Assembly: GCA_028287035.1 (NCBI GenBank)
Contig: JAQBQL010000111.1
Coordinates: forward strand, 1 to 64,000
DNA length: 64,000 nt
Direction: 5' to 3'
Source: Labilithrix sp.
GTDB taxonomy: Bacteria; Myxococcota; Polyangia; Polyangiales; Polyangiaceae
Under the pieces are notes generated by a model. It ran no database searches and had not been told where the DNA came from. It saw only the letters and a list, made by a program, of their open reading frames with translations. How positions within the stretch are numbered: position 1 is the first letter of the stretch; the number at the start of each line of letters is the position of its first letter. Shown piece after piece: positions 54,273-62,370 of the stretch. Made by a program: the position numbers and the translations under genes.

Positions 54273-56102
54273 ATGCTGGACGACCTCTATCACCTCCGCG
54301 AACGGGCCCGCGCCGCCCAGGCCCGCGGCGACCTCGACGACGCCGCCAACTCGCTGGTCGCGGCCGCCGCGCAGACGCACGTCGCCGAGCACGATTACCT
54401 CTCGGTGCTGCGCCCGCTCGCCGAGGTGCTGGCCCGCCGCAACGACCCGCGGAGCGCCCTCACCGTCATCTGGTACATGGCGTCGTCCGACAGCGACGGA
54501 TGGCAGCGCGCCATCGCGATGCTGCCGTCGGTGCCGTCCGTGGACCGCGCGCGCACGCTCGCCGCGACCGGCGACATGGCAGGCGCGGCCCGCGAGATGG
54601 AGTCGGCGGGCCTCGTCGCCGCCGCCGCGATCTACCGCGAGAAGTCCGAGGACTGGCGCGGCGCGCGTGCCCTGTGGTCGCGCCTGTCCCAGCTCGCCTC
54701 GGGCGGCGCCGACGCGTACAACGGCGCGCTCGTGCACTTCAACCTCGCGCGCTGCGCGAAGAAATGCGGAGACAAGCGGCAGGCCCGGGAGGCGAACGTC
54801 TCCGCGGTTCGCCTCCTCGAGGAGGCCGCCGACTACTTCGAGAGCGTCGGCCAGCGCGAGCGCGCCTTCGACTGCTTCCAGGTGCTCGTGCAGATCGGCC
54901 GCGAGAGCGGGATGTTCGAGGACGTCCTCGAAGGCTTCGTGAACTGCATCCGCATCCTCCGCGAGGATCACCTCAAGTACTTCGCGCTCCAGTACTTCGA
55001 GGACGCGCTCACCGCCGCGAAGGAGCGGCGCGAGCTCTCCGCCGCGGCCACGCTCGCGCGCGAGGCCTCCGAGTATGCCCGCGTGCTCGGGATGGCGAGC
55101 GCGTCGGCGCACTACGTGGTCGTGCAGGCCGAGCTCTGGCGCGACGTCGCGAAGCAGCATCTCGAGCGCGGCGCGCCCCCCGAGATTGCCGAGAACGCTC
55201 TGCTCGCGGCCATCCTCGCCTTCGGTGAGGTCGGGCACTACGCGCGGGTCGGCGGCCTCTACCGCGACCTCGCGCAGATGGACCTCGAGGAGCAGCGACG
55301 GAAGCACTACGCGCGCGCGGCCCGCCGGTACGACGGCGTGCGCGACGAGCCCCTCGACACCGCTCCCCTGCCCTCGCACCTCCGGCAGGACAACCACTTC
55401 CCGGACGTGTGGCACGTCGACCTCATCGAGTGGGAGCAGCAGGGCAGTGCTGCCGAGGCCTGCGCCGACGTGCTGCTCGACAAGCGCTGGCCCGATCTCA
55501 TCCGGCGGAAGGCCATGCTCGCGCGGCTCACCGCCTTCGCCGTCGAGGGCCGCCCCGAGGACGCGAGCGCCCCGGCAACGCAGGCGCGGGTACGTCTCGC
55601 CGACCAGCTCGCGCAGCTCCAGCTCTACGCGGTGCTCTCGCCGCTCGAGAAGCTCTTCACGCGGAGCGAGCGGCAGACGAAAGTGGCGGTGCTCGCCGCG
55701 ATGCAGCAGCTGTTCTTCAAGCGCAGCTTCGTGACGGTGCGCACGGGGCTACGCGACAGCGACCCCGCGGTCGTCGAGCAGGCGTCGAAGGCCGTCGAGT
55801 CGCTCTACTTCCAGCACGCCTTCGACCCGCTCTCGCGGATCGTGCGCGAGTCGTCGGACCCGAAGGTCAGGGCGTCGGCGCTGCGCGCCCTGGCGCGGGT
55901 CGACACCATGGAGGCGGCCGAGTTCCTCCTCGGGATCCTCGAGCACGGAGCTCCGGCCGACCGCGTGGCCGCGCTGGACGGGCTGAAGCGGTCGCGCGGC
56001 GCCCGTTTCCTCGAGCTCGCACGGAGCGCGCTCCTCGGCGCGTCGCCCGAGGTGCAAGCGGTGCTGCGCGACGTCCTCCGCTCGCGCGGGATCGCGGCCT
56101 GA
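54273..56102 (+). CDS. Large TPR/HEAT-type helical scaffold protein
   Basis: 609 residues, no signal peptide. The first two thirds are TPR-like helices (LYHLRERARAAQARGDLDDA, ALVHFNLARCAKKCGDKRQA, EEAADYFESVGQRERAFDCF). The last ~180 residues are HEAT-like: AVLAAMQQLFFKRSFVTVRT, VEQASKAVESLYFQHAFDPL, VRASALRALARVDTMEAAEF, VAALDGLKRSRGARFLELAR. Such solenoids act as binding scaffolds. The specific partner is unknown. It is 16 bases downstream of pssA and most likely co-transcribed, though no functional tie is obvious. Confidence 0.75.
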   Translation: MLDDLYHLRERARAAQARGDLDDAANSLVAAAAQTHVAEHDYLSVLRPLAEVLARRNDPRSALTVIWYMASSDSDGWQRAIAMLPSVPSVDRARTLAATGDMAGAAREMESAGLVAAAAIYREKSEDWRGARALWSRLSQLASGGADAYNGALVHFNLARCAKKCGDKRQAREANVSAVRLLEEAADYFESVGQRERAFDCFQVLVQIGRESGMFEDVLEGFVNCIRILREDHLKYFALQYFEDALTAAKERRELSAAATLAREASEYARVLGMASASAHYVVVQAELWRDVAKQHLERGAPPEIAENALLAAILAFGEVGHYARVGGLYRDLAQMDLEEQRRKHYARAARRYDGVRDEPLDTAPLPSHLRQDNHFPDVWHVDLIEWEQQGSAAEACADVLLDKRWPDLIRRKAMLARLTAFAVEGRPEDASAPATQARVRLADQLAQLQLYAVLSPLEKLFTRSERQTKVAVLAAMQQLFFKRSFVTVRTGLRDSDPAVVEQASKAVESLYFQHAFDPLSRIVRESSDPKVRASALRALARVDTMEAAEFLLGILEHGAPADRVAALDGLKRSRGARFLELARSALLGASPEVQAVLRDVLRSRGIAA

Positions 56103-56120
56103 GCGAAGCTCCGGCGGGCC

Positions 56121-57107
56121 TCAGCTCGCGCGCCGGAGATGGTTCGGGCCGGGCAGCTCGGCGACGAGGTCGGCGAGCGCCGAGACGAGCTCCGGGAAGA
56201 CGAACGCGAAGCGCGACTCGACGAGCCGCCGCGGGATCGCGCGCTGCCCGGTCAGGATCGCCTCGGCGCGGTCACCGAGCGCGAGCCTCACGGCGAGCTC
56301 CGGGACGCGCACGATCGCCGGACGACCGAGGGCGGCGCCGAGCGCCTGCGCGAACGTCTCCATCGTCACGGGCTCCGGCGCGGTGACGTTGAAGGCCCCG
56401 GTGAGCTCGGAATCCATCGCGTACTCGAGCGCTCGGACCGCATCATCCATGTGTACCCAGCACAGGTACTGGTCACCGGTGCCGACCGGGCCACCCAGGT
56501 ACGCGCGGAAGTGCGGGATGAGCTTCGCGAGGAGGCCGCCGGTCCGGCCGAGCACCGCGCCGAGGCGTGGATGGCAGACCCGGACGCCCGCGTCGGCAGC
56601 GGGCCGCGCCGCGTCCTCCCAGTCGCGCGTCAGCTGCGCGAGGAAGCCCTCGCCGGGCGGGTCGGCCTCGGTGAGGATCCGGTCGCCCGCGCCCGTGCCG
56701 TAGATGCCTGCCGCGGAGCCGCTCACGAACACGCGCGGCTTGCGGGTCGCCCCGGCGATGGCGCGGGCGATCACGGCGGTGGTCTCGATCCGGCTACGAC
56801 GGAGGATCTCGCGACGCTCGGTCGACCAGCTCTCCTCGAAGACCGGAGCGCCGGCGAGGTTCACGACCGCGTCCGCCCCGTCGACCACGGCGGCGAGGCC
56901 GACGGGATGGTCCGGCGTCCACGTGACCAGCTCGACTTTGCCGGAGCCGCTGCACCACTGCGGTCGTGGTCCCAGACCGCAGCCGCGGAGCCGGAGCTTC
57001 TCGCAATCGGCGCGGCTCAGGACGACGACGTCGTCGCCACGTTCGGTGAGCGCGGTCACGAGTGATCGCCCGACGAAGCCCGTTCCTCCAGCGATCACGA
57101 CTTTCAC
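56121..57107 (-). CDS. NAD(P)-dependent epimerase/dehydratase, TIGR01777 (YfcH/SDR39U1) family
   Basis: 328 residues from GTG 57107. The Rossmann motif VVIAGGTGFVGRSLVTALTE and AVVNLAGAPVFEESWSTERR fit the TIGR01777 family. SGSAAGIYGTGAGDRILTEA contains the Tyr region, and HMDDAVRALEYAMDSELTG and NVTAPEPVTMETFAQALG support the same. No lysine of the classical YxxxK form is visible near the Tyr, as in other members. Substrate is unknown. The gene overlaps no neighbour; it converges with the TPR/HEAT gene 18 bases away. Confidence 0.9.
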   Translation of the reverse strand: MKVVIAGGTGFVGRSLVTALTERGDDVVVLSRADCEKLRLRGCGLGPRPQWCSGSGKVELVTWTPDHPVGLAAVVDGADAVVNLAGAPVFEESWSTERREILRRSRIETTAVIARAIAGATRKPRVFVSGSAAGIYGTGAGDRILTEADPPGEGFLAQLTRDWEDAARPAADAGVRVCHPRLGAVLGRTGGLLAKLIPHFRAYLGGPVGTGDQYLCWVHMDDAVRALEYAMDSELTGAFNVTAPEPVTMETFAQALGAALGRPAIVRVPELAVRLALGDRAEAILTGQRAIPRRLVESRFAFVFPELVSALADLVAELPGPNHLRRAS

Positions 57108-57189
57108 GGCCTCTCTACGATGCCGGACGAGGGCGTTCCGTCCCACGTTTTGGAGAATAGGCGCGCCGGTCCAGGTAAGCTCCCGCCGG

Positions 57190-58224
57190 ATGACGCTCCG
57201 GCGTGTGGCGGCGGCGGTGGCGATGACGACGGTCCTCACGTTGTCCAGCGCCTGGACAGCGGGCTGTGCAGGGAAAACGGTCGCGGAGGCCGAGTCGAAG
57301 CACGACGTGGCGTGGCTGGCCGACGACGGCTCGCCGCTCGCGGTTGCGGCGCTCGGCCGGCTCGGCGACTCGACCCCGGCCGCGGTCGCCGCCCTCGAGA
57401 GGCGCGCGACGGGCGACGTGAACGCGTACATCGCCGCGTGGGAAGCCGTGACGCGCGGCGCCACGTGGGGGACGACCTTCCTGCGCTCGGCGCTCGCCGA
57501 CCCGCTCCGTGCCGACACCGCCGCGACGGCTCTGCCCCGTCGCGACCCGCGGCTCGTGCCCTTCGGTCCGGACCTCGAAGGCGCGGTGGTCCGCCTGGCC
57601 GCCGGTCATCGGGGGAGCGTCGTCGCCGGCGTGCTCGCCAGCATCGGGCCGACCGCGCACGCCCAGGTGGAGCGGCGACTCCTCGATCCCAAGACCCGCG
57701 GCGCGATGTGCGACGGCGTCGGGCTTCCCGAGGCGAGCGGGGACGCCAAGTCGCTCCTGCTGGCGGTGCCGCCCGACGCGCGCGATCACGCGGCGTGCGT
57801 CGACGTCATCCTGAGCCTCGCCGCCATCGAGGACGTGGTGCTCGACTGGCTGGCGGTGAACGCCGAGCCCGGCCTCGTCGGGGCCACCGCGAAGAGCACG
57901 CTGCCGTGCCCGCGGCTCGGCATCCTCTGGTCGAAGGCCCTCGTGGAGCGCGCGCCCGAGACGCATTCCGCGCTGGCGGTACCGCTCAGCGTGTCGCTGC
58001 GGCGCTGCGCGAGCACCCTCGACCCGATCATCGCCGACCTGCTGCTGAAGGCCCCGCGGTCACGTGGATGCATCATGCAGGCAATCGATCCGTACTCGGC
58101 CGAGGCGTCGGACCTCCGCAGGACGTGCACGGCGCTCCGCGGCGCCTGGGTCGCGAGCGAGACGGGACGCGTGCGCGAGCGCGCCAACGACGCCCTCACG
58201 CACGGCTGCCGCTTCGTGCGCTGA
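57190..58224 (+). CDS. Unrecognised lipoprotein
   Basis: 344 residues from ATG 57190 (MTLRRVAAAVAMTTVLTLSS). The signal ends in AWTAGC, an acceptable lipobox. The body is helix-rich with repeat-like spacing (ALGRLGDSTPAAVAALERRA, VAGVLASIGPTAHAQVERRL), possibly HEAT-like, and contains several Cys (CDGVGLPEASG, PCPRLGILWSK, RRCASTLD, RGCIMQAIDP, RRTCTALRG). I do not recognise a family. It abuts the convergent SspB-type gene with zero bases between the stops (TGATCA). Confidence 0.65.
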   Translation: MTLRRVAAAVAMTTVLTLSSAWTAGCAGKTVAEAESKHDVAWLADDGSPLAVAALGRLGDSTPAAVAALERRATGDVNAYIAAWEAVTRGATWGTTFLRSALADPLRADTAATALPRRDPRLVPFGPDLEGAVVRLAAGHRGSVVAGVLASIGPTAHAQVERRLLDPKTRGAMCDGVGLPEASGDAKSLLLAVPPDARDHAACVDVILSLAAIEDVVLDWLAVNAEPGLVGATAKSTLPCPRLGILWSKALVERAPETHSALAVPLSVSLRRCASTLDPIIADLLLKAPRSRGCIMQAIDPYSAEASDLRRTCTALRGAWVASETGRVRERANDALTHGCRFVR

Positions 58225-58242
58225 TCACTTCACGACGCGAAG
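58212..58242. terminator. Hairpin over abutting convergent stop codons
   Basis: CTTCGTG (58212-58218) pairs with CGCGAAG (58236-58242), one G-T wobble, with a loop that contains both stops (TGA 58222-58224 and TCA 58225-58227). The two genes share the TGATCA palindrome. Long loop; terminator role uncertain. Confidence 0.35.
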
Positions 58243-59052
58243 ATACGGAGGCAGCTCGCGCTTCGGTCGGCCGGTCCCGGTGCCCACGCGCGGGCGGTCG
58301 GGCGCAGCACCCGAAGGCGCGACGGGACCCGCGGGAGCGGCAGGCGTAGAAGCAGAAGCAGGCCGCGCGGGCGCCGAGGCGGGACGCGCCGACGCAGCGG
58401 CGACCTCTGGCTCACGCGTGCGGACGTCCGCTCCCGCGTCCGCCGACTCGGTCGACGGCGCGGGCTCGGCAGCAGGAGAGGAGCGCGGCAGCGAAGGAAC
58501 GACCGCCAGCATCGGACGCGCGGGCTCGTCCTTCTTCGGCTTCTTCTTCCGGGCGCCGCCCTTCTTGCCCTCGCTCGCGGGGCCGCCGGCGCCACCTGCG
58601 GACGCCGGGCTCTCGTCTGCGCCGGCCATCGCGACCGGGGACTTCCGCGGCGCCCGCCGAACGCTGCCGTTCGGAGACTCGGCGCGCGGCGACGTGGGGC
58701 CCTCGCCCTCCTCGTCGACGACCTTCACCGCGAGCTCCTGCGGGACGTCGTCCGGCCAGACCATGCCGCGCCCGTCCTCGCCGACCATCGCGAAGACGCT
58801 CGACCAGGGCACCACGCAGTAGAACGGCGAGCGGTTGAAGGAGAGCGTGCAGCTCATGCTGTCCTCGTCGACGCGCAGGTCGGGGATCGGCACCGGCATG
58901 TTGAGGCCGATCTTGAGGATGAGCCGCGGCTCCTTCCGGAACTGCGGAGGGACCACGACACCACGCGCTCGCGGGTCGAGATAGACGTCGACGTTCGAGC
59001 GCTCGAGGAGCGCGAGCGCGACTTCTTTCTTCGGAGGAAGCAGCTGCGTCAT
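58225..59052 (-). CDS. sspB: SspB-type ClpXP adaptor with long C-terminal extension
   Basis: 275 residues. The N-terminal ~125 residues match SspB-type specificity factors that deliver ssrA-tagged proteins to ClpXP: NVDVYLDPRARGVVVPPQF, LILKIGLNMPVPIPDLRVD, SCTLSFNRSPFYCVVPWSSV and FAMVGEDGRGMVWPDDVPQ. The following ~150 residues are Pro/Ser/Ala/Arg-rich and disordered, much longer than the usual flexible tail, including a basic patch GKKGGARKKKPKKDEPARP. A short ClpX-binding peptide at the very C-terminus, expected in SspB, may be in KRELPPYLRVVK. The gene converges with the lipoprotein at 57190-58224. Confidence 0.88.
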   Translation of the reverse strand: MTQLLPPKKEVALALLERSNVDVYLDPRARGVVVPPQFRKEPRLILKIGLNMPVPIPDLRVDEDSMSCTLSFNRSPFYCVVPWSSVFAMVGEDGRGMVWPDDVPQELAVKVVDEEGEGPTSPRAESPNGSVRRAPRKSPVAMAGADESPASAGGAGGPASEGKKGGARKKKPKKDEPARPMLAVVPSLPRSSPAAEPAPSTESADAGADVRTREPEVAAASARPASAPARPASASTPAAPAGPVAPSGAAPDRPRVGTGTGRPKRELPPYLRVVK

Positions 59053-59093
59053 CGGCCCCTCATCCTTCTAGCGCCTCTTTTCGACATCTGCCA

Positions 59094-59816
59094 GTGTCGC
59101 GAGCGGTGACCGCCGCGCACGTCCCTCTCGCCGCTCTCGTGGAGTGCTCGCTCGTCGTGCCGAGCCTCCCTCGTATCACGGCGAGCATCCTTCATCCGAA
59201 CGACGAGCATCGCCGCGCACGTCACGCGCACGTCTTCGATGCGTGGGCGTGGTGCGCGAGCGACGTGCTCGTGTGGCGCCGGCCCGAGAGCGCGCGTGTG
59301 CTCGACGCGACCCTCGCGGTCGAGAGCGAGAACCCGCCCGAGCTCGCGTTCGTGTTCCACGATGCGGCGCGCGGCGACTTCCTTCCGCGAGAGCTCGCGC
59401 GTTTCCACGCGCGCGGCTACGGCCTCGACGAGGAATGGGCGCTCGCGCCCTACGCCATCGACGACGCGACCGATCTCCTCCACGAGCGCCGCGTCCGTCC
59501 GCGCGACGTGCTGTGGCTCGCCGCCTCGTCGCTGCGCGCGCTCGTGTGGGGCTTGCACGACTGGGCGCACTTCCACAACCACGGCCCCTTCGACGAGCCG
59601 GCGTTCACCGAGCTCGAGTGCGATCTCGTCGCTCTCGAGTGGCTGCGCATGAACCGCGACGTCGCCGGGGTCACGGACGCCGACGTGGCGCGCGTGGCGG
59701 CCGACCTCGTGGCGCTCTCGCGCGCGCGCTTCGCGGCCGAGGGCGTGGCGCCGCCGGGCGTCGATCTCGACGCGCTCTTCGCCGGGCGCTACCCGATGCC
59801 GATTCCGCGGAACTGA
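59094..59816 (+). CDS. Unrecognised protein, about 240 aa
   Basis: 240 residues from GTG 59094; a second in-frame GTG at 59106 (VTAAHVPLAALVECSLVVPS) is possible. The body is soluble, with ELAFVFHDAARGDFLPRELA, WGLHDWAHFHNHGPFDEPAF and DLVALEWLRMNRDVAGVTD. The His-rich HDWAHFHNH stretch, with downstream Glu, could bind metal, but I do not recognise a family. No signal or membrane segment. Converges with the SDR gene: its TGA (59814-59816) is four bases from the TCA (59821) and both sit in a CTGA-GCGT-TCAG palindrome. Confidence 0.6.
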   Translation: MSRAVTAAHVPLAALVECSLVVPSLPRITASILHPNDEHRRARHAHVFDAWAWCASDVLVWRRPESARVLDATLAVESENPPELAFVFHDAARGDFLPRELARFHARGYGLDEEWALAPYAIDDATDLLHERRVRPRDVLWLAASSLRALVWGLHDWAHFHNHGPFDEPAFTELECDLVALEWLRMNRDVAGVTDADVARVAADLVALSRARFAAEGVAPPGVDLDALFAGRYPMPIPRN

Positions 59817-59820
59817 GCGT

Positions 59821-60591
59821 TCAGCGGTGACCGGCCAGCGTGCGCGTGAGCCACGCGTGCAGCGGGTACGGCAGGTGACGCGACACCCGCGTGAGCACGT
59901 CGAGCGGAAGCGGGAAGGCGATGATGCGCGGCCCCTTCTCGAGGCGGTCGGCGATGACCCGCGCCGCCTTCGGCGCGTCCCACATGAACGGCATCGGGAA
60001 CTCGTTGGAGGCGGTGATCGGCGTCTCGACGAAGCCCGGCTGCACGTCGGTGACGAGGATGCCGGAGGCGTCGAGATCGATGCGCAGCGTCTCGAGGAAC
60101 ACGCTGAGCGCCGCCTTCGACGCGTTGTACGCGGCCGCCGTCGGCAGCGCGCGGCGACCGGCGAGGCTCGAGACGCCGACCAGCTGACCACGCTTCTGCC
60201 CGAGCATGATCGGGATGGCGGCGACGAGCGGCGTGATCGCGCCGCGCACGTTCACGTCGATCATCTGCGCGACGGAGCTCACGTCGAGGCGGCTCGCGTG
60301 CGTGGTCCCGCCGACGCCCGCGTTGGAGATCACCATGTCGAGCGACCCGAGATCCTTCTCGGCCGCGCGCACGAGGTCGCTCGCGGCGGCCACGTCGCTG
60401 ACGTCACACACGCGGTAGCTCGCGCGGCCGCCCGCCTGCTTCACCGCCTCGACGAGCGAGGCGAGCTCCGCCTCGCGCCGTGCCGCGGCGACCACGTTGG
60501 CTCCGCGCCTGGCGTACTCGAGCACGAGCGCACGGCCGATGCCGCTCGAGGCGCCGGTGACGAGGACGGTCTTCGGGGTGGTCCGCGCCAT
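59821..60591 (-). CDS. Short-chain dehydrogenase/reductase
   Basis: 256 residues. Rossmann motif KTVLVTGASSGIGRALVLEY, the NAG motif ISNAGVGGTTHAS, active site Ser in GVSSLAG and the catalytic Tyr/Lys in YNASKAAL. A long helical C-terminus (ARVIADRLEKGPRIIAFPLP) is shared with membrane-associated SDR relatives. The substrate is not readable; lipid or alcohol oxidation are typical. Its start (60591) faces the phospholipase D lipoprotein (60697), a divergent pair of about 105 bp. Confidence 0.92.
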   Translation of the reverse strand: MARTTPKTVLVTGASSGIGRALVLEYARRGANVVAAARREAELASLVEAVKQAGGRASYRVCDVSDVAAASDLVRAAEKDLGSLDMVISNAGVGGTTHASRLDVSSVAQMIDVNVRGAITPLVAAIPIMLGQKRGQLVGVSSLAGRRALPTAAAYNASKAALSVFLETLRIDLDASGILVTDVQPGFVETPITASNEFPMPFMWDAPKAARVIADRLEKGPRIIAFPLPLDVLTRVSRHLPYPLHAWLTRTLAGHR

Positions 60592-60696
60592 GGTCCCCGC
60601 ACGCTAGCGAAGGATGCGCCGCTTTCCCACGCCCGCAGGCGACGCGTCACGGATTCGAGACGGCGCGGCGTCGAGCCGCCTATGGTGCCGCGCCTG

Positions 60697-61971
60697 ATGC
60701 CGCCGCGAGCCTTGCCCGCCGTCGTTCTCGCCCTCGCCGCCCTCGCCGCCGCCCTCGCCGGGTGCATGCACCGCCAGGCCGCGGCGCCCGACGCGGCGCC
60801 GCGCGACGTCATCGAGCTCGTCGAGTCGGCGCCGCTCGAGACGACGCTCGATCACGCCGACATCCCCGACGCGAGCGACGTCTGGGTCGCCATGATCGAC
60901 CGCGCGACGCGCGCCATCGACTTCGCGGAGTTCTACGCGAGCGACCGTCCCGCCGCCGAGCGTTCCGCGAGCAAGCTCGCTCCGGTGCTCGACGCGGTCG
61001 CGCGTGCGGTGAAGCGCCGGGTCCGCGTGCGCTTCGTCACCGACGCGGTCTTCGCGCCGAAGTATCCCGAGACGCTCGCCGAGCTCCGTGCCGCCGGCGC
61101 CGACGTCCGTATCCTGGACTTCGCGAAGCAAGGCGGGGGCGGCGTGCTCCATGCGAAGTACTTCGTGGTCGACGAGCTCGAGGCGTTCATCGGCAGCCAG
61201 AACTTCGACTGGCGCGCGCTCGCGCACATCCAGGAGATGGGCGTGCACGTCACCTCGCCCGCCATCGCCGGCGCCCTCGCCGACGTGTTCGCCACCGACT
61301 GGGAGCTCGCCGCCGGCCGCGGCATCGCGCTGTCGCGCGTCCACCGGCATCCGCTCGCCGACGTGACCACCGCGGGCGGCGAGCACGTGTCGCTCGTCCT
61401 CAGCCCGCACGGGTTCCTGCCCGACGAGGCGAGCTGGGAGCTGCCGAAGCTCGAGGCGATGCTCGACGCCGCGCGCAGCACCATCGAGCTCCAGGTGCTC
61501 ACGTACAAGACGAAGGAGCGCGACGGCACGCCCTTCCCCACCCTCGACGCCGCGCTTCGTCGGGCGGCGCAGCGCGGCGTCCACGTGCGCCTCATCGTGT
61601 CGAGCTGGTCGAGCAAGCCGGGCAGCGAAGCACGCGCCGCCCTCGACGCCCTGGCCGCCGCTCCGAACGTGGAGATCCGGATCATCACCATCCCGGCGCA
61701 CTCGAGCGGGGACATCCCGTTCGCGCGCGTCGCCCACGCCAAGTACCTCGTCGTCGACGCGGCCGCGGCGTGGGTGGGCAGCAGCAACTGGGAAGGCGAC
61801 TACTTCACGAGGACCCGCAACGCCGGCGTGGTCGTCCGCGGTGGCAAGCTGCCGGGGCGGCTCGGCGGCGTCTTCGAGGAGAGCTGGCGCGGGCCCTACG
61901 TCGCGCCCCTCGCGCCCGTCACTGGCGGCGCTGGAGCTCCACCATCAGGCAGCGATCCTGCACGACCTTGA
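60697..61971 (+). CDS. Phospholipase D-like lipoprotein
   Basis: 424 residues from ATG 60697 (MPPRALPAVVLALAALAAAL then AGC); ATG 60682 is possible. Lipobox AGC is clear, so it is anchored outside the cytoplasm. Two HKD motifs: HAKYFVVDELEAFIGSQNFD and HAKYLVVDAAAAWVGSSNWE, each HxKx4D followed by a GSQN/GSSN element. This is the double-domain PLD/cardiolipin synthase-like arrangement with an extra domain of about 75 residues before. PLD enzymes cleave or transfer phosphodiesters; the substrate here is unknown. Its 3' end overlaps the convergent CoA-binding gene by 53 bp. Confidence 0.88.
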   Translation: MPPRALPAVVLALAALAAALAGCMHRQAAAPDAAPRDVIELVESAPLETTLDHADIPDASDVWVAMIDRATRAIDFAEFYASDRPAAERSASKLAPVLDAVARAVKRRVRVRFVTDAVFAPKYPETLAELRAAGADVRILDFAKQGGGGVLHAKYFVVDELEAFIGSQNFDWRALAHIQEMGVHVTSPAIAGALADVFATDWELAAGRGIALSRVHRHPLADVTTAGGEHVSLVLSPHGFLPDEASWELPKLEAMLDAARSTIELQVLTYKTKERDGTPFPTLDAALRRAAQRGVHVRLIVSSWSSKPGSEARAALDALAAAPNVEIRIITIPAHSSGDIPFARVAHAKYLVVDAAAAWVGSSNWEGDYFTRTRNAGVVVRGGKLPGRLGGVFEESWRGPYVAPLAPVTGGAGAPPSGSDPARP

Positions 61972-62347
61972 TCCCCGCCTCGGCGAGCGCCGCTGCGAAG
62001 GCATCGTCGCGGATCCCCGACTGGAGCCACACCGCCTTCGGCTTCGCGGCGAGGAGGTCGGGCAGGTGCGCCGCGAGATCCTGCGGACGGCGGAACACGT
62101 CGACGAGATCGACGGGCGGCGTGATGCTGGCCACCTCGCGCACCACGGGCCGGCCGAGGATGCTCGTCGCCTCCGGGTAGTAGACGGGCACCGGCACGAC
62201 GTCGTAGCCGTGCGTGACGAGCCACTGCGGGACGTAGAAGGCGGCCTGCCCGGACTGCGCCTCGGTCTTGATGCCGAGCACCGCGATCCGCCGGGTCGCC
62301 GCGAGCAGCTCGGTGATCTCCTGCGCGGTCGAGAGGATGTTGCTCAT
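61919..62347 (-). CDS. CoA-binding domain protein (YccU-like)
   Basis: 142 residues from ATG 62347. The Rossmann-like CoA-binding fold is recognised from IAVLGIKTEAQSGQAAFYVP, GYDVVPVPVYYPEATSILGR, DLVDVFRRPQDLAAHLPDLL, AKPKAVWLQSGIRDDAFAAA and AGIKVVQDRCLMVELQRRQ (late conserved Cys/CLMVE). YccU-like proteins bind CoA; cellular function is poorly known. Its last 53 bases overlap the phospholipase gene on the opposite strand. The sirtuin gene lies 23 bases upstream in the same direction, suggesting an operon. Confidence 0.9.
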   Translation of the reverse strand: MSNILSTAQEITELLAATRRIAVLGIKTEAQSGQAAFYVPQWLVTHGYDVVPVPVYYPEATSILGRPVVREVASITPPVDLVDVFRRPQDLAAHLPDLLAAKPKAVWLQSGIRDDAFAAALAEAGIKVVQDRCLMVELQRRQ

Positions 62348-62370
62348 CTTCTCGTTCGTAGCACGAGGCC

